From NCBI GenBank assembly GCA_016932415.1, contig JAFGCX010000027.1:46800-110799 (forward strand): 64,000 bases of DNA, written 5' to 3'. Every line of letters starts with the position of its first letter. The first letter of the stretch is position 1. Of the stretch, positions 9,001 to 13,872 are shown piece by piece. The notes beneath the pieces were generated by a model that did not search any database, was not told the origin of the DNA, and saw nothing but the letters and a program-made list of their open reading frames with translations. The DNA comes from Candidatus Krumholzibacteriota bacterium (lineage in GTDB: Bacteria; Krumholzibacteriota; Krumholzibacteriia; Krumholzibacteriales; Krumholzibacteriaceae). The position numbers and the translations under genes were made by a program.

Positions 9001-11311
9001 ATGCCCCGACGATCACGTCGTCATATCCGTCATTATTAATATCGCCGGCGCTCGCTACTGAACTGCCGAATCTGTCTCCACTCGACTCACCGTACAGGAC
9101 CAGACCTGGTTGATCGGTGAACAATTGCCCGCCGTAATATATATAGGCGACGCCCGATGTGGCGTTGGAGAGGTTCCTGCCTGTCTGAGCACCTATGATT
9201 ATATCGGGAGCTCCATCCCCGTTGAAATCACCTGCTGAACCGAGCGCTCCGGCAAAAAGATCAGAGACAGCGGGAGTATTTATGACCATATCTGCCGTGA
9301 TCTCTACCGCCTCAACCGCTGAACATCCCACGCCCCAGGCCCCTATCTGCCCGCACCCGGGGTTATCCGGCCTGCAGGGAGAATCAACCCTGAGAGTCCA
9401 CGGTTCACTCGGATTATCATCTGCACAGAAGACCGGGTCTATCGAAAGGTTTCCGCCTGCGCCATCCTGGCCTGTCAGGCATCCTGTCCAGTCACCTGCG
9501 TCGTTACCGTAGACGTCGCAGCAGGTAAGTGTCACCGAGGGTGTTCCATCGTATCCGGCGGCGCTGCCGGTCTTATTGAATGCTATTATAGTGTGGTCTA
9601 TCGTGCTGACTATTCCATCACCAAGATATATCCCCGCTCCATCCGGGGCTTCATTATCGGCTACCGTGCAGTTGTTTAGATTGATTCCCCAACTTGAATA
9701 CGGGATAGCTGCATAGATCCCACCACCTTGATCGGAAGCAGTATTTCCTTCTATCGTAGTCGATAATAACGTCACACCACTAATGAGGGAGTATATTCCT
9801 CCACCATCTGTCGCCGTGTTTCCCGATATGATACAATCTTCCAGATTTATCTGAGAAATCAGTAAATATATGCATCCACCTGCAGAGGAAGATCCATTTT
9901 TAAGGGTGAACCCTTTTATCAATGCGTCGCTGATGCCATTGGCGTAAAAGACCCGGCCGAATCCCTGCGCATCTATGTTCACATCCGTCGGGTCCCCTGT
10001 TGCGCCGATTATATCGATCCCTGATTTCAGTGTTATATCGTGTTCGAAATACGTCCCCGCGTCGACGAACACTGTATCGCCTGCCGAGGCGGAATCGATC
10101 CCTGCCTGTATAGTCGGCGCTTCGGAAGGAACGTACCAGATATTGTCGGAAGTGACATTTACAGTAAACGACCTCGCCGCCGGGGTTTGATCCTCATTAA
10201 GGACTTCATCCCTTGCTTTTACTTCGAATAGATGCGATCCATTCGAAAGACCGACATATTGGCGCGAAGTCCCTCCGGAAAACGCGCTGTACCCCTCTCC
10301 GTCAAGCTGGTATGAATACTCGAGGTCTCCCGTGGCTGTATGGTCATCCGAACCGGTCCATTCAAAAGTCACATTCGATGTGCTGATCGTGGAACCCTCC
10401 GAGGGCCCCGCGGTGATCTGCGTTTCGGGTGGAGCGACATCAAAACCTGTTATATTCATGATATTTCCGGATACTATCGGATTGCCTTCCGAGTCTTCCA
10501 CATTATCTACCTGGACTGTGTACCCTGTGCCCGCTACAAGAGGCGCTGCGAGAGTAAGCAGGACACTCATCGAATCGCTTTGCAGAGATGCCGCCGCGAC
10601 GGGTATCGTCGTCGAAGGATCCAATGTCTCGAATACAAGATAGTTTGATACGTCCTCCGCGGAAGATGGATACAATTCTTCCGTAAAGAGAAGTTCGACC
10701 TGGTTGGCGGCGACCTGATCGGCACTGACAAGTTCTGGAGTGCAGGAACCGTTATACGTGAAAGAACCACCCAGAACAGGCATCTCAGAGCGATTTTCAT
10801 CACAGATCGCTATCCTCGGATTGGAATTTTCAGGACAGGGCATTATTTTTACAATATTCGGGGAATCCAGAGCGAGGGGAATCACTCTTATCATCCCTAT
10901 TAAAACCGGTCCTCCGAGTTTGCCCTGGCAATCACTAAAGGACATCATAAACCCCGTATCAATATCCCCCATCCAGAGATTACCTTCCCATTCAGTACCT
11001 ATGATATATAAATTAGGGCTTGTCCTCTCTACGCGGAATTCGCATGCCCATATCCCTTCGGTATTATCCTCTGGATGGTATACTACATATAGAGTGTCTA
11101 TCTGATAGAGAGCCAGTTCACTGTCACAATCAGTCCCGGCCGGATCTCTATAGATACCGATCTTCCCTCCATGCGGATCAATACGGTCCAATGATTGTGA
11201 GCCAGAGCTGAAATATGGAAACTGGGCCATCGCCTGGCTACTGAGAAGAAATGATGCGATTGAAATGATTAAAGACAGAAAGATCCCCCCGGACAATCTT
11301 CGGCGTCTCAT
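2..11311 (-). CDS. Giant secreted multidomain surface protein (partial, C-terminus beyond left edge)
   Basis: An open frame of 3,770 codons starts at ATG 11311, behind the SD-like AAGGAG, and has no stop before the window edge. I checked the frame at about eight scattered points and it held. A signal peptide (MRRRR start, hydrophobic core, cleavage near SQAMA-Q) leads into these regions by approximate residue: SbsA/Big_5-like Ig domain 190-280; one TSGP-type Ig-like repeat 290-386; right-handed beta-helix 387-660; seven FG-GAP blades 690-1075; five more Ig-like repeats 1084-1544; ten tandem CARDB repeats 1546-2700; a pre-peptidase-C-like domain 2800-2908; a DPNEK-type domain near 3220-3400; an eleventh CARDB about 3414-3524; two 90-100-residue repeats containing NLVALPL or NIVSLPV. 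Such proteins are usually adhesins or cell-surface scaffolds. No catalytic domain is visible in the part present. A sorting signal, if any, lies outside the window. Confidence 0.9.
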   Translation of the reverse strand, partial: MRRRRLSGGIFLSLIISIASFLLSSQAMAQFPYFSSGSQSLDRIDPHGGKIGIYRDPAGTDCDSELALYQIDTLYVVYHPEDNTEGIWACEFRVERTSPNLYIIGTEWEGNLWMGDIDTGFMMSFSDCQGKLGGPVLIGMIRVIPLALDSPNIVKIMPCPENSNPRIAICDENRSEMPVLGGSFTYNGSCTPELVSADQVAANQVELLFTEELYPSSAEDVSNYLVFETLDPSTTIPVAAASLQSDSMSVLLTLAAPLVAGTGYTVQVDNVEDSEGNPIVSGNIMNITGFDVAPPETQITAGPSEGSTISTSNVTFEWTGSDDHTATGDLEYSYQLDGEGYSAFSGGTSRQYVGLSNGSHLFEVKARDEVLNEDQTPAARSFTVNVTSDNIWYVPSEAPTIQAGIDSASAGDTVFVDAGTYFEHDITLKSGIDIIGATGDPTDVNIDAQGFGRVFYANGISDALIKGFTLKNGSSSAGGCIYLLISQINLEDCIISGNTATDGGGIYSLISGVTLLSTTIEGNTASDQGGGIYAAIPYSSWGINLNNCTVADNEAPDGAGIYLGDGIVSTIDHTIIAFNKTGSAAGYDGTPSVTLTCCDVYGNDAGDWTGCLTGQDGAGGNLSIDPVFCADDNPSEPWTLRVDSPCRPDNPGCGQIGAWGVGCSAVEAVEITADMVINTPAVSDLFAGALGSAGDFNGDGAPDIIIGAQTGRNLSNATSGVAYIYYGGQLFTDQPGLVLYGESSGDRFGSSVASAGDINNDGYDDVIVGAYGRNTERGCAYVFFGGNEPDNTVDLIVIGNVTGDRFGISVASAGDVNDDNYGDIIIGASGAGDDGEAYIYFGGSSVDNLKDVVMSIDGPGSDNLFGCSVSGAGDVNGDGIDDVIVGAGMYGEDRGRAYVFLGGTIMDPLADVVIDGSDDGDRFGTCVSSAGDVNGDGYSDVIVGAYWKNVEDGAAYIFLGGSVMDATADVSIIPPVANGWFGYSVASAGDIDDDGYCDIMVGAPNVVDDFVYQGKTFIYRGSPVPDGNVDLIASGSAQNEQSGWCVSSIGDIDDDGSDEFIIGTRVQKAGLYNVEIDDITPPVIVITSGPEEGSSQIETSADFTWIATDNFTPQDSILYAYQLDSGGLSGWGEVTSITLSGLSEGFHLFEVRARDTEDNIGIAERNFAVDFSPPETQITSGPNDEGWTNLTSVTFGWTGSDNIAPPEALLYSYSLDSSEFSDWSSDNTVTYDGLSEGTHVFMVKGKDPLGHEEATPDTVVFQVDTVAPQTVITSGPEAGSLVTSSSVTLTWSGSDDKSGTEDLQYSYRVDAMPYSAFTPDTTHTFAGFTDGPHMISVKARDLAGNEDATPDTLSFTIDAQPPVIVIEEGPDEGQHLSGVDVSFEWRASDDISPEDSILYSYRIDSDGFCDWGRDSTAAYYGLDEGIHTFDIRAKDERGNAGALTRIFTIDITSPGTQVTGGPEDGSCWPSSSVSFTWTGLDEYTSVNALQYRYRLDGAIYTIWSTGTGCSYTSLTQGSHMFEVQARDLAGNIDASPDTVLFSVGYNDLVITEITVPDSAFCNSEIGASWITSNIGDCEVQGSWSDRVYLSPDSAVGGDVLLGNVSVSGPLGPGQSTEVSGSLLLPDNITGRYWLVVVADGAAGVSEEGHEGNNAMISNSFMISIPPHPDLRVTDISVPAEGMSGQGVYIEWTVRNEGDAPSTGGWTEHIYLSDDQVAGGDIKLSEFNYNYSLDVDSSYTHIHPITFPEDIEGGRWIVVVTDAEDEVSEYEWEGNNTAVSDDSIAITMTPYPDLVVSSIELPDSTDTNTEIEISWDVTNQGGAATTTPVWYDKVYLSPNPSLQGAYLLGEYENMSYLGPQESYSQQNRPVMIPKEIPGGIYYIVVVADNRDYVDEHNEEGNNITVSDHIVVRYIEYPRPDLAVTNFVPALTGWAGNPVTVRWTVTNIGDESTGAAAPVDWVMICPDSIVDPHNSIHIGGDIPGQPLEPDSSYTTIRTITLPSNLSGTRYIFVWTDVDLSFDDPELLNNFSDVYPIIINSPSPADLVVSNISTASDTVTAGATLEIEWEVTNEGAGPTSASGWTDAIYISVDDSLVTGTDLNLKRVYHSGYLNPGGIYSRSYTVDIPSGITGLYYLFVYTDIDDVVEEDIFENNNSLRYMIPIEIVEPVQPVLAESDLRIIGAGVSGEAWSGSTAEIVWTVKNFGPDQTSATGWYDYVYLSTDSLPGNGDDQLLLSAQRSAALVINQTYSKSMNISIANGLSGDYYLLVVTDATGKVYEPGAEDNNIAVVPFVINLTPPPDLQVTELLPETQMTSGEQAAVQWTVSNLGSGGTVSTSWTDRVYLSSDSTYNSGVDTQIGIFSHNGALGAGQFYQSNRSVTIPEGYEGDYYILVLADAGGNVYEHGNEDNNMRSAHVTISTIPPDPPPDLAMTTLGFIDGVKDTLSYTVTNESDYGVPSGERSWLDRFYLSPDSTLETSTDILIVSYSRVGDLAPLSSYSRTNEISLPEGTEGEYYIIGITDAGEAVTEETEENNTAFIFREIVMTPPDLTVAGVDCDQDSVIAGQPAIITWTVSNEGTGPCDPESWYDGVYLSIDRMLDETDYLLGTRYHSGGLASGASYPASRQVTIPSGISGNYYFFVETDRNDNVYEYVHEDNNMAYDPDPIHIYIPPPDADLIVSGVTIPPSGVVGDSITIIWTVINESEFDLEGQWRDAVYISPDTSWSLGDIYLGELLHSSGLQAGGLVRLSFTIATSDYLSAIESSVPGLLPGGYYALVRSDIRNNIHEADETNNTGYSQDDIDIDLQTLSLGVTHQSIIKYSEQQFYRLGASGGNDLRFYTECLGQNDELVMFIKYGEVPDRIDYEYRFELIGSQEHIIPGCDTLVCYLMVYGDYVPGGGSYSIRPESFLFELTDIEPVVVDNTGLVTFSITGGHLSDAVSVKLRPLAGESVEAWDIYSINSTRVEAGFDLRGAAIGQYDVVLTTAAPDSAELLGSVTVVDGVGPVIQPYIKGATAIRQNVRTNYDIALMNLGRSDGHDIISSVTVDAGSMYSFGVDGMMRLPIVSDGEPFLVYTSFTGAGSSSDFTISIWGMADFSIEVISVYSEPEFRGAEQNRSLISAWADDAADAFVERLEYDGVIVDPDTFDLLFTEAWNEERLYSEGSTITELVSDRIDETILSAASALGSPEVPTQETGITALGLIAADEKVNDFYVSAKDDDKFKKKKTNVTVRIARDPNEKLGPTMPEEENFVSQLVDLPYTIYFENVPDAQAAAQQVVITDQLDENLDWRKFRLGDIVYSDQVVAVPANLSYYYTTLELESGYLLEINAGINTMTGIAHWIFNTIDPATGLPPIDPDAGFLPPNDENGIGEGHVYFTVRPDSDVPDGAEITNSALIVFDDNDAIETNEILNVIRREFPDLYIASSSGYSAFTSFVEGEEVRVRAVITNLGEAPAENFMVHFFNGDPELGGALIGSPVPVARLASGEEKEVEIVWISQRQLGQYGIYIRVDHNGSVIETDEENNERVFIVDVEEKTYYVEYAQDINLVALPLEPSSEYTARSYADLLGASQIIRYDTAGCFETFIPSEQTGDGFFIDNTRGYIAVLDQAAEVAYTGITHLPQIIVDEGMNIVSLPVDPAEPFNARSFCDRLGSDLLIRYDFTGGRWNAFIPDFDSGDGFGILGARGYIAFCEKDDTLSFTGSGWIGSQQLPVGGYIPTENENQVAGAPLLGVTGSLSTMIWGEKKSLDPGCTVRIRNSRTNIDVPVRVDFERGEF
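3200..6675 (-). repeat. Ten tandem CARDB repeats within the giant protein
   Basis: Ten units begin with PDL or ADL followed by a short beta strand (for example PDLVVSSIELP, ADLVVSNIS, PDLTVAGVD). They start near 6673, 6318, 5946, 5560, 5195, 4795, 4420, 4040, 3680 and 3300, a period of about 370 bases or 123 residues. Each unit contains a W(T/Y)D.(V/I)YLS segment and an ENN motif. The units are clearly related in protein sequence but diverged in DNA. CARDB folds are Ig-like adhesion or spacer modules. Confidence 0.85.
6680..8065 (-). repeat. Five tandem Ig-like repeats with ITSGP-type starts
   Basis: Five units of about 92 residues begin ITSGPEEG, ITSGPNDEG, ITSGPEAG, IEEGPDEG and VTGGPEDG. 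Each continues with a (T/S)FxW strand and a GxHxFxVRARD-like end. A sixth copy (ITAGPSEG) stands apart at about 10160-10436, upstream of the beta-helix. Confidence 0.8.
8090..9250 (-). repeat. Seven FG-GAP (integrin-alpha-like) beta-propeller repeats
   Basis: Seven segments of the form SAGD(V/I)N(N/G)DG..D(V/I)I(V/I)GA lie about 150-170 bases apart, with DxNxDG calcium-loop residues. Examples are SAGDINNDGYDDVIVGA and GAGDVNGDGIDDVIVGA. Seven copies match one complete seven-bladed propeller, as in integrin alpha chains. Confidence 0.85.
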
Positions 11312-11357
11312 GATATCTCCTTATGAAATAATCAGGTCCCCTTTAATCCGATGCTTA

Positions 11358-11376
11358 ATTATTTGAAACAAATAAT
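11358..11376. promoter_or_regulatory. Perfect palindrome in the leader of the giant gene
   Basis: ATTATTTG-AAA-CAAATAAT is an inverted repeat with 8-base arms and a 3-base centre. It lies 47-65 bases upstream of the giant-protein ATG. It could be an operator or a small mRNA hairpin. No regulator is identified. Confidence 0.4.
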
Positions 11377-11434
11377 CCCCCAAAGCATCACATTCAATGT
11401 AAATGATTGTTGACAATTAGGAGTTCATTTTATC

Positions 11435-11452
11435 ACAAATAATATAATTTGT
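11435..11452. promoter_or_regulatory. Second palindrome in the divergent intergenic region
   Basis: ACAAAT-AATATA-ATTTGT is a perfect inverted repeat with 6-base arms. It shares the CAAAT/ATTTG element with the palindrome about 70 bases away. The 362-base interval 11312-11673, which separates the two divergent genes, holds this pair of palindromes and the weak promoter at 11604; I see no gene in it. Confidence 0.4.
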
Positions 11453-11603
11453 AAAGATAATTACCTATATTTTCGACTTTGTTGTATCAACTGCCGATAT
11501 CAGACCCTGTCAACCGGCAAGAAGGATAATGCCTCCAAAACAGCCTCAATACCTGATTTTTTATCTCCTGTGTCTCTCAACCGATATCATATCCTCTTCT
11601 CTC

Positions 11604-11633
11604 TTGACATAATCTCGTGCCTGTGGATACCAT
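11604..11633 (+). promoter_or_regulatory. Candidate sigma-70 promoter for the outer-membrane protein gene
   Basis: A perfect -35 TTGACA (11604-11609) is followed after 18 bases by TACCAT (11628-11633), which matches the -10 consensus at four of six positions. The expected transcript start, near 11640, precedes the SD sequence at 11663. Confidence 0.35.
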
Positions 11634-11673
11634 GCGGCAATTAAGCCATTTTCCACTTTCAAAGGAGGGATTT

Positions 11674-12237
11674 GTGTCAAAACTCTTCAACTCTTTTGTC
11701 ATCCTTGTGATCCTCGTAGCCTTGGCCGCCGCGCCCTCGTCAGCGAGTGAATTCCTCGAAAAGAACACGACGTACAACTTCCAGGTAGGCATGATCAGCC
11801 CAGGCACCTTCTGGGTGGATGGAAACGACTTTGACAGCGATATGAGCTACAGCCTCAGCGCCGGGCTCGATTATAAACTCGGCCCGAAGATCTCCGGCGG
11901 CATAGCCACCAATATCAGCAATTTCAGCGTCGAATCGGAATCATCGACAATGTTCGAGTTCGGATTCCTTTTGAAGGCATGGATCGCTCCGGAGGGAAAA
12001 AACTTCATCTTCCGCCCGGGATTCGGATTATCGTACGGTGCCCTCAGTTCGAATGACCAGACCGATTCTTCCAGCTATTTCGTCATAAACGGCACATTCG
12101 AGATGATCTTTCCAATGGATAACGGCATCAACTGGCTGATAATGGCTGGTATCACGGGAGCTCCGTCAGGCGGAAACGACGACTATGAGATGACTTACGG
12201 CCCCGGTTTTATTTTAAGAGGTGGAGTTACTTTTTAA
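11674..12237 (+). CDS. Small outer-membrane beta-barrel protein
   Basis: The chosen start is GTG 11674, because AGGAGG lies five bases upstream at 11663-11668. An ATG at 11617 in the same frame would add 19 residues in front of a ready-made signal peptide. The 187-residue product has a hydrophobic signal ending near SSASE, then alternating beta strands rich in glycine and aromatic residues. It ends in phenylalanine (GGVTF), as outer-membrane barrel proteins do for Bam recognition. It resembles the small OmpW/OmpX-like porin-fold class without a diagnostic motif. It stands alone between a divergent giant gene and a terminator. Confidence 0.8.
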   Translation: MSKLFNSFVILVILVALAAAPSSASEFLEKNTTYNFQVGMISPGTFWVDGNDFDSDMSYSLSAGLDYKLGPKISGGIATNISNFSVESESSTMFEFGFLLKAWIAPEGKNFIFRPGFGLSYGALSSNDQTDSSSYFVINGTFEMIFPMDNGINWLIMAGITGAPSGGNDDYEMTYGPGFILRGGVTF

Positions 12238-12284
12238 TACCCGGCCGAACGACCTAATTCGGGGTCACCGGCTTAAAAATAATT

Positions 12285-12318
12285 ACGGCGGAGAGCAAAA
12301 GCCTCCGCCGTTTTCTTT
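12285..12318. terminator. Bidirectional intrinsic terminator
   Basis: CGGCGGAG (12286-12293) pairs with CTCCGCCG (12303-12310) across a 9-base loop. It is followed by TTTTCTTT on the plus strand. An A-rich run before the stem (12274-12284) gives a U-rich tail on the minus strand. It sits between the convergent barrel-protein gene and the rng-ended operon. Confidence 0.8.
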
Positions 12319-12341
12319 CACTCGCCAGGGTCAGTCCGATA

Positions 12342-13871
12342 TCAAACGAACTCGGCTTTCAGGTCCCTCTTGCCGTCGAGCGAATAGATCTGGAAGTCCT
12401 CCCTGTGCATTCTCGGATCATCGATCACCTCGACTATGATCTTGTAAGAATCGGCCATCTCACGAATATATTCATTCCTGTCTTCCCTGAGGAATATGCC
12501 GAGAATCGGATTCACGCGGAACTGCAGGCCCTGGATATTTCTCTGCGATCCGATCCGCCTTATCCATTGCTCAACCTTCATCGCCATCGATTCGATGCTG
12601 AGGATCTTTCCGCTCCCCACGCAATAGGGACATTCGTCGCTGTAATAGTGTAACAGGCTCGGCCTGACCCTCTTTCTGCTTACTTCGATCAGCCCGAGAT
12701 CGCTTATCGGCGATATCCTCGCTCTCGAACGGTCCTTTCTCAGGCAGTTCCGGAACTCATTGTAGACTTTTTTACGGTTCTCTTCACGTTCCATATCGAT
12801 GAAATCGACGACTATTATACCCCCGATATCCCTGAGCCTCAGTTGCCTGGCGATCTCTCGCGCCGCTATCAGGTTTGTCTGCAGGATCGTGTCTTCCTGG
12901 TTCTTCTTGCCGGTAAACCTTCCTGTATTTACATCTATCGAGACAAGAGCCTCGGTATGCTCTATGACTATATAACCGCCCTTCCGGACCCATATCTTGC
13001 TTTCCAGGGTCTTCTCGATCTCATCTTCTATCTCGTAATAATCGAAGACAGGGTTCTTGTCGTTGTAGAACTTTACCTTCGAAGACAGGTTCTGGCCGAT
13101 CGAATCGAGGTATGATTTAAGACGCTCATATTCGTTCTTGTTATCGATCGTGATCTGGTCTACGTCCTCTGTAAAAAGATCCCTTAGAGCAAAGACGGTG
13201 ATATCGACATCTTCATGGACAAGGGATGGAGGGGTCGCCTTCTCTATGTTCTTTTCGATCTGTTTCCATCTTTTTTCGAGTTGTTTTATATCATCGCGCA
13301 GCTGCTGTTGTTCGACTCCTAGCCCCGCGGTCCTTACTATCACAGCCGATCCTTTCGAACGGTATTTGCGGACGATGGCGCGCAACCTGTTGCGTTCCTT
13401 GCGATTCTCAATTTTCTTACTCACTCCGACATGATCGAGATTCGGCATAAGTACGGCAAAACGGCCCGGCAGCGATATCTGCGAAGATATCCTCGGTCCT
13501 TTCGTCCCGATAGCCTCTTTTCGGATCTGGACGACGATATCCTGCCCTTTTTTGAGCAGTGTCTCGATGGGAGGAAAATCCTTTCGTTTTCTTCCCCCTT
13601 TCGGGACATAATCATCGTCATCGAGGAGATCGGGATCAAGAGATCCGGTCGCCACGTCGCTTACGTGAAGAAAGGCCGCTTTCTCCTGGCCGATATCGAC
13701 GAATGCCGCCTGTATTCCGGGTATCACGGCATTTACCCTGCCGATATATATCGCCCCTACAGTCCTTCTGTTTTCTTCCCGCTCGATAAGGAATTCGACG
13801 AGCTCGTCATCCTCGAGTATCGCGATTCTCACCTCGCGTTTGGTGTAATTAATGACAATCTCTTTTTTCAT
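12342..13871 (-). CDS. rng: Ribonuclease G/E family endoribonuclease
   Basis: This single-strand-specific endoribonuclease family acts in rRNA maturation and mRNA decay. The 509-residue product has an N-terminal S1-like RNA-binding segment (VGAIYIGRVNAVIPGIQAAF). Metal-binding acidic residues lie in SIDVNTG and VVDFIDM, matching the two catalytic aspartates of RNase E. A CPYC zinc-link motif is near residue 403. The length fits RNase G rather than RNase E, with no long C-terminal degradosome scaffold. The start is ATG 13871, one base after the TAA of the radical SAM gene, which suggests translational coupling. A further 20 residues upstream are open but overlap that gene. It is the last gene of the purine-containing operon. 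Confidence 0.93.
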   Translation of the reverse strand: MKKEIVINYTKREVRIAILEDDELVEFLIEREENRRTVGAIYIGRVNAVIPGIQAAFVDIGQEKAAFLHVSDVATGSLDPDLLDDDDYVPKGGRKRKDFPPIETLLKKGQDIVVQIRKEAIGTKGPRISSQISLPGRFAVLMPNLDHVGVSKKIENRKERNRLRAIVRKYRSKGSAVIVRTAGLGVEQQQLRDDIKQLEKRWKQIEKNIEKATPPSLVHEDVDITVFALRDLFTEDVDQITIDNKNEYERLKSYLDSIGQNLSSKVKFYNDKNPVFDYYEIEDEIEKTLESKIWVRKGGYIVIEHTEALVSIDVNTGRFTGKKNQEDTILQTNLIAAREIARQLRLRDIGGIIVVDFIDMEREENRKKVYNEFRNCLRKDRSRARISPISDLGLIEVSRKRVRPSLLHYYSDECPYCVGSGKILSIESMAMKVEQWIRRIGSQRNIQGLQFRVNPILGIFLREDRNEYIREMADSYKIIVEVIDDPRMHREDFQIYSLDGKRDLKAEFV

Positions 13872-13872
13872 A

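Noticed and set aside
11410..11448. TTGACA and TATAAT as one promoter upstream of the barrel-protein gene
   Set aside because: They are 27 bases apart, too far for a sigma-70 promoter.
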